Below, in pieces: positions 35,134 to 44,162 of a stretch of 57,169 nucleotides of DNA (the first letter of the stretch is position 1; each line of letters begins with the position of its first letter). The notes beneath the pieces are model-generated. The model ran no database searches. It was not told the origin of the DNA and worked only from the letters and a program-made list of their open reading frames with translations. The translations under genes and the position numbers were made by a program. The DNA comes from Duganella aquatilis. GTDB lineage: Bacteria; Pseudomonadota; Gammaproteobacteria; Burkholderiales; Burkholderiaceae_D. The DNA lies in the NCBI RefSeq assembly GCF_009674565.1, contig NZ_WKJL01000031.1:1-57169 (forward strand), written 5' to 3'.

Positions 35134-36123
35134 ATGGAAAAACGTACATTGGGCAATAGCAGGCTGGAAGTCTCGGCCTTGGGACTGGGCTGCATGGGAC
35201 TGAGTTTCGGCTACGGTCCGGCCACCGAATCGCAAGCCGCCATCAAGCTGATCCGCGCCGCATTCGAGCAGGGCGTCACCTTCTTCGATACGGCGGAAGC
35301 CTACGGCCCGTACGCCAACGAAGAGCTGGTCGGCGAGGCGCTGGCGCCGATGCGTGGCAAGGTGGTGATTGCCACCAAGTTCGGCTTCCAGTTCGACGAC
35401 AAGGGCGCCATCAATGGCGTCGACAGTCGCCCGGAACGTATCCGCGCCGTGGCGGAGGCGTCGCTGAAACGCCTGCGGGTCGACGCCATCGACCTGTTCT
35501 ACCAGCACCGCGTCGATCCGAACGTGCCGATCGAGGACGTGGCCGGCACCGTCGCCGATCTGATCCGTGAAGGCAAGGTCAAGCACTTCGGCCTGTCGGA
35601 AGCCGGCGCCGGGACGATACGCCGCGCGCATGCCGTGTGCCCGGTGACGGCGCTGCAAAGCGAGTATTCGCTGTGGTGGCGCGAGCCGGAGCAGGAAATC
35701 CTGCCGACGCTGGCCGAACTGGGCATCGGCTTCGTGCCGTTCAGCCCGCTAGGCAAGGGCTTCCTGACCGGCGCCATCGATGAGAGCACCACCTTCGACA
35801 GCACCGACTTCCGCAACATCGTGCCGCGCTTCGCCGCCGATGCGCGCAAGAGCAACCGCGCGCTGGTCGATGTGATCACCGCCATCGCCGCGCAGAAGCA
35901 GGCGACGCCGGCGCAGATCGCGCTGGCCTGGCTGCTGGCGCAGCAGCCGTGGATCGCGCCGATTCCCGGCACCACCAAGCTGCACCGCCTGCAGGAGAAT
36001 CTGGCGGCGCTGGATCTGCGCCTGAGCGAAGCCGACCTGGCCGAGATCGAGCGCGCCGTGTCCGGCGTCGCGGTGCAGGGCGAGCGTTATCCGGCCCATC
36101 TGCAACAGCACGTCAATCGCTAG
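35134..36123 (+). CDS. Aldo-keto reductase (YajO/IolS-like)
   Basis: 329 residues. Tetrad Asp52, Tyr57, Lys82, His125 (FFDTAEAYGPY, IATKFG, FYQHRVDP). Contains KHFGLSEAG and the C-terminal IPGTTKLHRLQENL NADPH-phosphate-binding segment typical of this AKR branch. First gene of a four-gene run with cupin, carboxymuconolactone decarboxylase and cupin genes; divergent from lysR. The ATG has AAGGAG upstream. Confidence 0.93.
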   Translation: MEKRTLGNSRLEVSALGLGCMGLSFGYGPATESQAAIKLIRAAFEQGVTFFDTAEAYGPYANEELVGEALAPMRGKVVIATKFGFQFDDKGAINGVDSRPERIRAVAEASLKRLRVDAIDLFYQHRVDPNVPIEDVAGTVADLIREGKVKHFGLSEAGAGTIRRAHAVCPVTALQSEYSLWWREPEQEILPTLAELGIGFVPFSPLGKGFLTGAIDESTTFDSTDFRNIVPRFAADARKSNRALVDVITAIAAQKQATPAQIALAWLLAQQPWIAPIPGTTKLHRLQENLAALDLRLSEADLAEIERAVSGVAVQGERYPAHLQQHVNR

Positions 36124-36134
36124 CAGGAGTGACG

Positions 36135-36590
36135 ATGAAGATGATCGCGGCAATCCTGCTTGCCGGCGTGGCGCTTCATGCCGGCGCGGAGCAGACCATT
36201 ACCCGGGCCGGCACGGTTGCCTCCGCCGCCGGCCCGGCCGAATATTTCACCGGCCGTGCGCGGGTCGACATGCTGACGCCGGCCAACGCCGACATCAACG
36301 CCTCCAGCGCCTACGTGACGTTTGAACCAGGCGCGCGTTCGGCCTGGCACACGCATCCCAAGGGCCAGTACCTGATCGTCACCGCCGGCGCCGGGCTGAC
36401 GCAGGAGTGGGGCAAGCCGGTGCAGCAACTGCGGCCCGGCGACGTGGTGTGGTGTCCACCCGACGTCAAGCACTGGCATGGCGCCGCGCCGGCCACCGCC
36501 ATGACGCACATCGCCGTGACCGGTACGGCGAACGGCAAGAGCGTTGAGTGGATGGAGAAAGTCAGCGATGAACAATACCAACCTCATTAA
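36135..36590 (+). CDS. Exported cupin (mandelonitrile-lyase-like fold)
   Basis: 151 residues from the ATG at 36135 with AGGAGT upstream. Signal peptide about residues 1-18 (IAAILLAGVALHAGA). Cupin motif 1 AWHTHPKGQYLIVTAG and motif 2 RPGDVVWCPPDVKHWHG give three His metal ligands. Very similar to the second cupin of this operon, which lacks the signal peptide. Homologous cupins include bacterial hydroxynitrile lyases, but the physiological reaction is probably different and unknown. Confidence 0.88.
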   Translation: MKMIAAILLAGVALHAGAEQTITRAGTVASAAGPAEYFTGRARVDMLTPANADINASSAYVTFEPGARSAWHTHPKGQYLIVTAGAGLTQEWGKPVQQLRPGDVVWCPPDVKHWHGAAPATAMTHIAVTGTANGKSVEWMEKVSDEQYQPH

Positions 36591-37311
36591 ACCTGTGCGC
36601 ATCGGCCGCTTGATCGTGGCGCTCGGTTTTGTCCTGAGCGCTACCAGTGCCGCCGCGCAACCGATCAAGGAACAAGTTCCCATGCAAGCTGAACAAATAC
36701 TGTCCGCCAGCCGGCAGGCGATCGGACCGATCGCCGCGTTTGCCGCCATTGGCGATATCCCGCAACTGAAAACCGCGCTCAATCACGGCCTGGATGCAGG
36801 CCTGAGCATCAGCGAGTGCAAGGAAATCCTGGTTCAGCTGTACGCCTACGCCGGCTTCCCGCGCAGCCTGAATGCGCTGACCGCGCTAATGCAGGTGCTG
36901 GATGAGCGCAAGCATCGCGGTGTTGCCGATGCACCGGGCCGCGATCCCGCGCCTGCCAAGACTGGCGAGGCCTTGCTGGCGTCCGGCACGGCGAACCAGA
37001 CCAAGCTGGTCGGCGCGCCGGTCAAAGGGCCGGTGTTCGAGTTTGCGCCGGCCATCGACGAATTCCTCAAGACGCACCTGTTCGGCGACATCTTCAACCG
37101 CGACAACCTGGATTGGCAGAGCCGCGAACTGGCGACCGTCGCCGTGCTGGCGGCGCTCAACGGCGTTGAGCCGCAGCTGCAATCGCATGTGCGCGTCAGC
37201 ATCAACGTCGGCATCACCAAGCCACAACTCAGGCAATTCATCCAGGTGCTGGCAACGCAGGCGGATGCCGCGACGGCGCAACGCGCGCAAGCGGCGCTGG
37301 ACAACATTTAA
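36568..37311 (+). CDS. Carboxymuconolactone decarboxylase/AhpD-fold protein, exported
   Basis: 247 residues from the ATG at 36568, overlapping the upstream cupin gene by 23 bases. The N-terminus has a membrane or signal segment (about residues 12-32, LIVALGFVLSATSAAAQ). Two CMD-like halves are visible: about 55-125 (LNHGLDAGLSISECKEILVQ) and about 155-245 (RELATVAVLAALNGVEPQLQ). CMD/AhpD proteins act as decarboxylases or peroxidases. The usual CxxC pair of AhpD is not seen, so peroxidase activity is doubtful. Confidence 0.88.
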   Translation: MNNTNLIKPVRIGRLIVALGFVLSATSAAAQPIKEQVPMQAEQILSASRQAIGPIAAFAAIGDIPQLKTALNHGLDAGLSISECKEILVQLYAYAGFPRSLNALTALMQVLDERKHRGVADAPGRDPAPAKTGEALLASGTANQTKLVGAPVKGPVFEFAPAIDEFLKTHLFGDIFNRDNLDWQSRELATVAVLAALNGVEPQLQSHVRVSINVGITKPQLRQFIQVLATQADAATAQRAQAALDNI

Positions 37312-37322
37312 AAGGAAACAGC

Positions 37323-37748
37323 ATGGAACTCAAACGTGTCGGCAGCATGCCTTCGATCACCGGCCCGGAAGCCACCTTTACCGGCCGCGTCCGCATTGAA
37401 ATGTTGAGCACGCCACCAGCGCCGGCGCGCGTGTCGTGCGCCAGTGTGACCTTTGAGCCGGGCGCGCGTTCGGCCTGGCACACGCATCCGCTGGGGCAGA
37501 CGTTGATCGTCACGGCCGGCTGCGGCTGGACCCAGTGTGAAGGCGAGGCCAAGGTGGAGATCCGCGCCGGCGACGTGATCTGGTGCCCACCGGGTCACAA
37601 GCATTGGCACGGCGCCACCGCCACCACCGCGATGACGCACATCGCGGTCCAGGAGGCGCTCGACGGTGTGGCCGTGGTTTGGCTGGACAAGGTCGCCGAT
37701 GAGGATTACCTCAGCCCGGTCGCGGAGTGGCACGGCCACCAGCACTGA
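37323..37748 (+). CDS. Cytoplasmic cupin (mandelonitrile-lyase-like fold)
   Basis: 141 residues, no signal peptide. Motif 1 AWHTHPLGQTLIVTAG and motif 2 RAGDVIWCPPGHKHWHG nearly repeat those of the upstream exported cupin, so the two are paralogues placed in different compartments. It follows the CMD gene by 11 bases and ends the operon. Substrate unknown. Confidence 0.9.
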   Translation: MELKRVGSMPSITGPEATFTGRVRIEMLSTPPAPARVSCASVTFEPGARSAWHTHPLGQTLIVTAGCGWTQCEGEAKVEIRAGDVIWCPPGHKHWHGATATTAMTHIAVQEALDGVAVVWLDKVADEDYLSPVAEWHGHQH

Positions 37749-37760
37749 CTACGCACAGGG

Positions 37761-38828
37761 TCAGAGCAGGGGCGCGCTGAGAATGCGGTCGTCGCCGGTT
37801 TGCGGCGTGCCGCGGCCGTCGGTGTTGTTGGTGAGGATGTACAACCGGCCATCGGGCGCGACGACGACATCGCGCAATCTTCCGTACTGCCTGGTGTAGA
37901 ACTCGGTGGAGGTGCCGACGGCGGCCAGCGGCACCTTGCGCAGCCGTTCGCCGCGCAGGTTGGCGATGTAGAGGTTGCCGCCGCTGATGGCGATGCCGCT
38001 CGGGCTGGCTTCGGACGTCGGCCATTGCTGCACCGGATCGATGTACAGTGTGCCGCCCACCTTGCCTTCCGCCGCCGGCCAGCCGTAGTTGCCGCCGGCC
38101 TTGATGATGTTCAGTTCGTCCCAGGTGTTTTCGCCGAACTCGGAGGCGTACAGCGTGCCGTCGCTGGCCCAGGCCAGGCCTTGCACGTTGCGGTGGCCGT
38201 AGCTGTAGATGTAGGAGTTGGGGAAAGGGTTGTTGGCGGGGATGCGGCCATCGGGCGTCATGCGCAGGATCTTGCCGGCCAGCGAGGTCAGGTCTTGCGC
38301 GCGGCTGGCGGTGCCGGCGTCGCCGGTGGTGGCGTACAGCATGCCGTCGGGGCCGAAGGCGAGACGGCCGCCGTTGTGGTTGGTGCGCGAGGGGATGCCG
38401 GTGAGTAGCGTCTGGGCTGCGCCCAGGCGCGTGCTGGCGCCGGTGCCGGTGAGCGGATAGCGTTCGATGCGGTTTTCGGCGCCGGCGGTGAAGTAGGCAT
38501 ACAGGTAGCCGTCATGCACGGTAATGCCGAGCAGGCCGCCTTCGCCGCTGCCGTTCACGCCGGCGATGGTGGCGATGCTGGTCAGGCTGCCATTGGCGCC
38601 GACCGCCAGGATGCGCGCCGAGCCGCGTTCGCTGACCAGCGGCGTGGCGCCGTTGAAGGTGATGGCCCATGGGGCTTGCAGGCCGGTGGTGACCACCGTC
38701 GGGGTGGTGGAGGGGGCCGTCGGCACGGTGGGCGGTGTGGGCGCCGTGCCGCCGGAGTTCGAACCGCCGCCGCATCCGGCCGCCATCAGAGCACAAATCG
38801 CCCATGCCGATCCTGCTGCTTTCCACAT
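37761..38828 (-). CDS. PQQ-dependent sugar dehydrogenase-like lipoprotein
   Basis: 355 residues from the ATG at 38828, which has GAGGAG upstream; a more distal ATG at 38861 lacks one. Lipobox-like LMAAGC (Cys near residue 19) followed by a Gly/Ser/Thr/Pro linker predicts an outer-membrane lipoprotein. The rest is a six-bladed glucose/sorbosone dehydrogenase propeller (TGLQAPWAITF, NHNGGRLAFGPDGMLYATTG, YSYGHRNVQGLAW). Such enzymes oxidise sugars in the periplasm using PQQ. Whether PQQ is made by this organism cannot be seen here. Confidence 0.88.
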   Translation of the reverse strand: MWKAAGSAWAICALMAAGCGGGSNSGGTAPTPPTVPTAPSTTPTVVTTGLQAPWAITFNGATPLVSERGSARILAVGANGSLTSIATIAGVNGSGEGGLLGITVHDGYLYAYFTAGAENRIERYPLTGTGASTRLGAAQTLLTGIPSRTNHNGGRLAFGPDGMLYATTGDAGTASRAQDLTSLAGKILRMTPDGRIPANNPFPNSYIYSYGHRNVQGLAWASDGTLYASEFGENTWDELNIIKAGGNYGWPAAEGKVGGTLYIDPVQQWPTSEASPSGIAISGGNLYIANLRGERLRKVPLAAVGTSTEFYTRQYGRLRDVVVAPDGRLYILTNNTDGRGTPQTGDDRILSAPLL

Positions 38829-38925
38829 GATAGTTCTCCTCGGGAAATCCGCTTTGGCCATTATCGGCCGCTTCGCAGGACACGCGACGCACGGTAGAGC
38901 GGTTTCGCTGCGGTAACTGACGCAC

Positions 38926-38964
38926 GCAAAAAAGCCCGCAAGAGCTGGCGCTCGTTGCGGGCTT
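38926..38964 (-). terminator. Intrinsic terminator of the phoX gene
   Basis: Stem AAGCCCGCAA (38932-38941) with TTGCGGGCTT (38955-38964) and an inner GAGC/GCTC extension. On the minus strand it is followed by TTTTTTGCG. It lies 13 bases past the phoX stop. Confidence 0.85.
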
Positions 38965-38976
38965 GGGCGGTCGGGC

Positions 38977-40902
38977 TTAGAAGCTCAGTGCCGGGAAGCC
39001 GGTCAGGTAGCCGACGGCGGCGCCGTAGCGGTCGCGGTAGTTGGCGCGGATCAGCGGATCGAGCGTGGCCTGCACCTTGCCGTGCAGCGCCGCTTCCCAG
39101 TCGCCGGCGTGCTGGAAGTTGCTCATGATATAGGCGAAGCCGTTGATGTCGTCCACCGCGTGCAGGCCGGTCGATTCGGCGCCCGACGGCGTTGACAGGA
39201 TGCGCGTCAGCGCCTTGGTGTCGACGTTGTACGCCCACAGGAAGTTGTTGACGTGGGTGCCGCTGTCCTCGCCGATGAACAGCGTGCGCAGCTTTTCCGA
39301 AAACTTGATGTTGTCCGGATTGGCCACCTTGTCCGGATTGGCCAGGTTGCCCAGCGCATCGGCGGTTTTCAGATCTTCCGACAGCAGCGCCGGCACGGCC
39401 GCCATGTCGACCGGCACCCATTCGCTGTTGATGGCGGCGCCGCTGTCGTCCACCTGGCCGGCCTTCATGTTCAGCGCGTAGACGGCGCCGGCGCTCGGCC
39501 CCTTGATCGAGATGCCGCCCGAGCCGTTGGTCATGGCCGAGCCGATCGCGGCGATCGCCGAGTAGGCGATCTTGTCCTTGGCGTTGACGGTGGTGCCTTC
39601 CATTTTGGTGAAGCCCATGCTGCCACCCTTGAACGCGGCGTAGCGGTGGGTTTCCAGGAAAGCCGCAGCCTTCTCTTTGCCCGGCACGATCTTGATCCAG
39701 TTGAATTTGCCGTTGAACGCGATCTTGGTGTACGACGCGTCCGATGGATCGGCGGTCTTCACGTCCATGATGTCGGCGGCTTTCAGCTGGTCGGCCAGGG
39801 CCTTGATCTCGGCCGAGGTGGCGCTGCCCAGCTTGATCCACGACAGCGTGGCCGAGCCGCCGTTGTCGGTGGTTTTCTGGTTCCACTTGGCGACGTACAA
39901 GGTGCCGCTCGACAGGTCCTTGGCCTTGTCGGCCACGAACATGAACAGGCCGCCGTTGGTGGCGTCGTCGCCCATCAGCGTGGTGCGCTCGTCCGGCATC
40001 ACCTGCACCAGTTCGTGCGAGATGCGGCCCAGGCAGTAGTGCTTCTTGCAGCTGCCGGTGCCGTCCGGGTTGACGGTGATTTCCGGCAGGTGACCGTAGT
40101 GGTAAGGGTTGGCCTTGGCGGCGTCGCCGTACAGGTTGAGGCTGAAGTTGGCGAACTGGGTATTGGTGCCGATGACGGTCGCATCCGGCTCGTACTCTTC
40201 GCTCGACAGGTGGGTGTTCCATGGCGAACGGCTGGCGCCGCAGGTGATCCACAGGCCGTTGGCCGGGCTGGTGTCGACGTTGTGGTATTTCACCAGCGTC
40301 AGCGCGCCGGTGGTCTTGTCCTGGTCCAGGGTCAGGACCGCGATCGGCGACGGCAGCATGCCGTACACGGAGTCGCCCTTGACGTTGCGGGTGGTGTATT
40401 CGAACTGCACCACGGCGAACACGGCGTTGCCCTTGATGCCGGACACGGTGGTCGAGGCCAGCTTCAGCAGCGAGGTGCCGTCCGGCGCGTCGGAGAAGAA
40501 CTGGCGCGAGTTGGCGTCGGTCTTGTCGAGGATGGGCTTGTTGTTGATGTCCCAGTAGCCGCCGGCCAGCGTGGTGCCGCCGCTGCCGTTCGGCACTTGC
40601 GCGCCGGTGATGAAGAAGGTTTGGTAAGCCAGGTTGTATGGCATGGTCTTGCCGTCCGAGTACAGCGCCTGCATGGCGGAGGCGACGGTGGTGGTGGCCA
40701 TTTTCGGCGCGTCGGCCAGCGATGGCGCGGCCATGCCGGAGAAGCTCACCGACATCAGTTGCGGCGCCGGCGCGGCGGTGTCGCCGCCGCCGCAGGCGGC
40801 CAGCAGGGCGGCGGTGGCGCTGCCACCGGCCAGCGGCAGCAATGGCGCGCTGGACAGAAATTTGAGAAGACTGCGGCGGGACGGATCAAGTTGCTCGGTC
40901 AT
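38977..40902 (-). CDS. phoX: PhoX-family (DUF839) phosphatase, TAT-exported
   Basis: 641 residues. N-terminal twin-arginine signal SRRSLLKFLSS followed by a hydrophobic stretch and LLAACGGG, so it may also be a lipoprotein. The body is the DUF839/PhoX beta-propeller phosphatase fold, with GLWITCGASRSPWNTHLSSE and a C-terminal LFIGEDSGTHVNNFLWAYNV. Family members release phosphate from monoesters in the periplasm using calcium and iron. Typical control by PhoB is possible, but no clear Pho box was found upstream. Confidence 0.88.
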   Translation of the reverse strand: MTEQLDPSRRSLLKFLSSAPLLPLAGGSATAALLAACGGGDTAAPAPQLMSVSFSGMAAPSLADAPKMATTTVASAMQALYSDGKTMPYNLAYQTFFITGAQVPNGSGGTTLAGGYWDINNKPILDKTDANSRQFFSDAPDGTSLLKLASTTVSGIKGNAVFAVVQFEYTTRNVKGDSVYGMLPSPIAVLTLDQDKTTGALTLVKYHNVDTSPANGLWITCGASRSPWNTHLSSEEYEPDATVIGTNTQFANFSLNLYGDAAKANPYHYGHLPEITVNPDGTGSCKKHYCLGRISHELVQVMPDERTTLMGDDATNGGLFMFVADKAKDLSSGTLYVAKWNQKTTDNGGSATLSWIKLGSATSAEIKALADQLKAADIMDVKTADPSDASYTKIAFNGKFNWIKIVPGKEKAAAFLETHRYAAFKGGSMGFTKMEGTTVNAKDKIAYSAIAAIGSAMTNGSGGISIKGPSAGAVYALNMKAGQVDDSGAAINSEWVPVDMAAVPALLSEDLKTADALGNLANPDKVANPDNIKFSEKLRTLFIGEDSGTHVNNFLWAYNVDTKALTRILSTPSGAESTGLHAVDDINGFAYIMSNFQHAGDWEAALHGKVQATLDPLIRANYRDRYGAAVGYLTGFPALSF

Positions 40903-41150
40903 GGTGTAGGTACCCTGTTGTAGTGTGTGGCCGGTCCATGTGCCTGGCGGGCATCATGCGAAGCGGTGGCTGGGCTTCGACGGCGGCAATCTTAGCGATT
41001 TGGTATGACAGGGCTGTGACATTACGATACAAAGCGATACATGCCGTCACTTGGACGGTGCGCCGGCGATTGGTAACAAACTTATTCAGCACGGGCGCGC
41101 GCTGGGGAAAAGGACTATATTGCTTGTATCAACCATGGAAGGAGCGCCAA
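40903..41150. promoter_or_regulatory. 248-bp divergent region, phoX/DUF3016
   Basis: It contains the upstream regions of phoX (minus) and the DUF3016 gene (plus). AGGAG precedes the ATG at 41151. Promoter elements are not clear enough to place. No gene inside is convincing. Confidence 0.4.
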
Positions 41151-41642
41151 ATGCGCCTGATGACCCGAACCGTGCTGGCCGCCGTCGTGGCGCTGCTGGC
41201 CTGCCGTGCCGCGCTGGCGGAAGTGACTGTCACCTACACCAAGCCGGACGACTACACCGATGTACCGCGCGGCGTCTACGACCGCGAGCGCACGCTGAAG
41301 GATTTCAGCGCCTACTTTGCCACGCTGAACAAAAAGCTGCCGCCAGGGCAGACACTGAAGATCGAGGTGCTGGACATCGACCTGGCCGGCCGCCTGTATC
41401 CGCGCCGCAGCGGCGAGGACATCCGCATCATGAACGGCGGCGCCGACTGGCCGCGCATGCACCTGCGTTACACGCTGGAAGAAAACGGCCAGGTGCTGCG
41501 CAGCGGCGACGACAATATCTCGAACATGAATTACCAGCAAAGCCACACCAGCTACTTCGACAGCGATCCGATGCGTTACGAAAAGCAGATGCTCGATGAC
41601 TGGTTCAACAAGGCCATCGTGCCGAAAGTGGCAAAGAACTAA
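41151..41642 (+). CDS. DUF3016 domain protein, exported
   Basis: 163 residues from the ATG at 41151. Signal peptide (LAAVVALLACRAALA, cleavage near residue 23), then the DUF3016 pattern VTYTKPDDYTDV and GQTLKIEVLDIDLAGRLYP. Predicted periplasmic; no function known. Convergent with the thioesterase gene, and an imperfect GC-rich hairpin lies between the two stops. Confidence 0.9.
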   Translation: MRLMTRTVLAAVVALLACRAALAEVTVTYTKPDDYTDVPRGVYDRERTLKDFSAYFATLNKKLPPGQTLKIEVLDIDLAGRLYPRRSGEDIRIMNGGADWPRMHLRYTLEENGQVLRSGDDNISNMNYQQSHTSYFDSDPMRYEKQMLDDWFNKAIVPKVAKN

Positions 41643-41648
41643 GCCGGC

Positions 41649-42092
41649 TCAGTCGAGCCGGTTCACCTTGGGAAACTTGGCCAGGAACTCCGGCGGCATC
41701 GGGGTGACCTGGCTGGTCTTGTAGTTGAAGAAGACGAAGCCATACTTGGCCATCGCCACCAGCTTGCCGTCGCGCGGACGGCTGACGCGGAACACCATGT
41801 CGCCGCCGTACTGGTTGAAATCCATCACCCCCACCTCGAACACCAGCTGGTCGCGCGCGTGCGCCTCGGCCTTGTAGGTGGTCGCCAGGTCGGTGACGAT
41901 GATGCCGACGCCGTCCGGCCCGGTCTCCTGCACGCCGTGGTCGTACAGGAAGCGTGCCCGGGCTTCGGAGATCATCGAAATCATCGAGTCGTTGCCCAGG
42001 TGGTTGGCGCCGTTGATGTCGGTCACGCGCACCGTCAACTGGGTGGAAAAACAATATTGGTCTTCGGGAAAATCCAGTTTTAGGCGTGCCAT
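41649..42092 (-). CDS. Thioesterase (hot-dog fold)
   Basis: 147 residues from the ATG at 42092 with GAGGA upstream; four more residues are possible from the ATG at 42104. The 4HBT/YbgC-like core is visible: VRVTDINGANHLGNDSMISM (Asp/Asn active-site region) and a central helix-strand pattern (MDFNQYGGDMVFRV). It probably hydrolyses acyl-CoA or acyl-ACP thioesters in the cytoplasm; substrate unknown. Confidence 0.85.
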   Translation of the reverse strand: MARLKLDFPEDQYCFSTQLTVRVTDINGANHLGNDSMISMISEARARFLYDHGVQETGPDGVGIIVTDLATTYKAEAHARDQLVFEVGVMDFNQYGGDMVFRVSRPRDGKLVAMAKYGFVFFNYKTSQVTPMPPEFLAKFPKVNRLD

Positions 42093-42230
42093 GGCGGTCC
42101 TCAAGGTGTGGCAGGCATTTTAACGCAGGACATGCACTATTGCTTTGGGGGCAGGCCGGGGCGCGGGGAAAGTAGATGCAATAATTACATTTTTATGTCA
42201 CCATGGAAGCAAAAATGAGTAGGGGCCAGC

Positions 42231-44063
42231 ATGGATACCAGCGAGTTACAAGCACCTGACGCCGAGCAGCGCCGCCTCGCTGAACTGTCGCGCTACGCCA
42301 TTACCGTGGATGAACCCGATCCCAAGCTGGACCTGATCACCAGCCTGGCGATCAAGTCGGTGGACGCCGATATCGGCGGCATCAGCATCGTCTACCAGTC
42401 ACAGATCTGGCTGCCGTCGCGGGTGGGGATGGAGGCGCGCCATGTGCCGCGCTCCGGCTCGTTCTGCACCTGGGTGGTGGGCGCCGCCACCGAGTCCAAT
42501 TTCTTTGAAGTGGCCGACGCCGGCGGCGATGTGCGCTTCTGCCACAATCCGCTGGTGACCCACGCGCCGCACTACCGCCATTACGCCGCCGTGCCGCTGC
42601 ATGGCGCGCGCGGCTACCTGCTGGGCACCTTGTGGGTGATGAGCGAGGCGGTGCGCCGCCTCGACGCGGAACAGGTGATGATGTTGCAGGGCATGGCGCG
42701 GCTGGTGGTGGATACGCTGGAATTGCGCTATTGCGATGAAGTGACCGGCATGTCCAACCGCCACGTGTTCCTGCACCACTTGCAGCTGGGCCTGACGCGG
42801 ACGGCGCAGCCGCATCTGGTGGTCGGCTACATCGACCTGGCCGGCTTCCGCCACCTCAACGACGTCTTCGGGCGCGAACAGGGCGACCTGGTGCTGCGCG
42901 AGATCGGCCAGCGGATCGCCATCTGGGCCGGCCGCGACAACCTGGTCGGCCACCTGGGCGGCGACCAGTTCGCGTTTGCGCTGTTCGGCACGCGCGATGC
43001 GCACACGCAGCGGTTGGAGCACCTGCAGGACATCATCAGCCGGCCACTGATGCTGGGCGGTGGCGGCGCCCACCTGCTGCACGGCCGGGTCGGTATCGCA
43101 CATCACGCGCTGCCGTATGGCGGTTCCGCCGTGGCGCTGCTGGACGCGGCGGACACGGCGGCGTCATCGATCGGCGATTACCTGCAACGCACCACCGTCA
43201 AGGAATACGGCGTCGAGCTGCTGACGCGTTCGCGCATGGTGTTCGAGCTGCAGGGAGCGCTGGACGGCGAACGCCAGTATGGCGCGCTGGTGGCGCACTA
43301 CCAGCCGCAGGTCGATTACACGCGCGGCGTGCTGATCGGGCTGGAAGCGCTGGTGCGCTGGCAGCATCCGGCGCGCGGCATGGTGTTCCCCAACAGTTTC
43401 ATCCCGCTGGCGGAAAGCACTGACAAGATTTACCAGCTGGACATGCTGGTGCTGGAACAGGTGTGCCGCGACATGCGCGCCTGGCTGGACCAGGGCTTGC
43501 CGGTGGTGCCGGTGGCGCTGAATTTTTCGCGCCGTTCGCTGCTGCATCCGAGGGTGATCGACGACCTGCGGCAGGTGCTGGCGCGCTACGACATCGACGG
43601 CGGCATGCTTGAATTCGAGGTGACCGAAAGCCAGCTGCTGGCCACGGCCGACCTGGTGGGGCCGCGCGTGGCCGAGTTCCGCGCGCTGGGCGCGCGCATC
43701 GCGGTGGATGACTTCGGCACCGGCTATTCCAACCTGGATGCGATCAGCAGCTTCCCGTTCGACCGGCTGAAAGTGGACCGCCAGTTTGTGCACGGCGTGC
43801 AGGGCAGCGAGCGGGTGGCCGGCCTGTTCCACCTGATCCAGGGCATCGCCGAACTGTTCAAGGCGGAACTGCTGTGCGAGGGGCTGGAGGACGAGGCCGA
43901 CCTGCTGTGGCTGGCGCAGCGCGGCGCCAGCTGCGTGCAGGGCTGGTACTTCAGCGCGGCGCGCACGCCGGAGGCGATCGTGCGCATCCTGGGCGTGCTG
44001 CGCGACCGCGCCGAAGCGCCGCCGCTGACCACGGCGCAACTGCGCGCGCTGCTGCAGTCTTGA
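42231..44063 (+). CDS. GAF-GGDEF-EAL c-di-GMP phosphodiesterase-like protein
   Basis: 610 residues, soluble. GAF at about 20-160. The GGDEF domain has a degenerate active site, GGDQF, at 243-247 and is unlikely to be a cyclase. The EAL domain starts with EALVRW at 372 and keeps DDFGTGYS, so phosphodiesterase activity is likely. The GGDEF domain probably serves as a GTP-sensing regulatory domain, as in other hybrid proteins. It adds to two other c-di-GMP enzymes in the window. Confidence 0.92.
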   Translation: MDTSELQAPDAEQRRLAELSRYAITVDEPDPKLDLITSLAIKSVDADIGGISIVYQSQIWLPSRVGMEARHVPRSGSFCTWVVGAATESNFFEVADAGGDVRFCHNPLVTHAPHYRHYAAVPLHGARGYLLGTLWVMSEAVRRLDAEQVMMLQGMARLVVDTLELRYCDEVTGMSNRHVFLHHLQLGLTRTAQPHLVVGYIDLAGFRHLNDVFGREQGDLVLREIGQRIAIWAGRDNLVGHLGGDQFAFALFGTRDAHTQRLEHLQDIISRPLMLGGGGAHLLHGRVGIAHHALPYGGSAVALLDAADTAASSIGDYLQRTTVKEYGVELLTRSRMVFELQGALDGERQYGALVAHYQPQVDYTRGVLIGLEALVRWQHPARGMVFPNSFIPLAESTDKIYQLDMLVLEQVCRDMRAWLDQGLPVVPVALNFSRRSLLHPRVIDDLRQVLARYDIDGGMLEFEVTESQLLATADLVGPRVAEFRALGARIAVDDFGTGYSNLDAISSFPFDRLKVDRQFVHGVQGSERVAGLFHLIQGIAELFKAELLCEGLEDEADLLWLAQRGASCVQGWYFSAARTPEAIVRILGVLRDRAEAPPLTTAQLRALLQS

Positions 44064-44089
44064 GGCGATGCGCTTAAATTTGTCCGCAA

Positions 44090-44106
44090 TACCCCTTTCG
44101 GGGGTA
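44090..44106. promoter_or_regulatory. Palindromic candidate operator
   Basis: TACCCC-TTTCG-GGGGTA, a 6-bp inverted repeat lying between the EAL gene and the next membrane-protein gene. A possible -10-like TATCCT follows at about 44119. The heptamer character resembles NarL/LuxR-type sites (TACYYMT), but spacing differs from the 7-2-7 arrangement. Confidence 0.35.
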
Positions 44107-44162
44107 AGTGGGTGAGGTCTATCCTGTGTAGCATCAAGCGATCCACTGTGAAAGGACGCGCC

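Noticed and set aside
39253..40923. Long plus-strand frame across phoX
   Set aside because: Shadow of the minus-strand gene with its TAT signal and PhoX motifs.
41643..41663. CCGGCTC/GAGCCGG hairpin as a terminator between convergent genes
   Set aside because: A real stem but no T-run on either strand; kept only as an observation.
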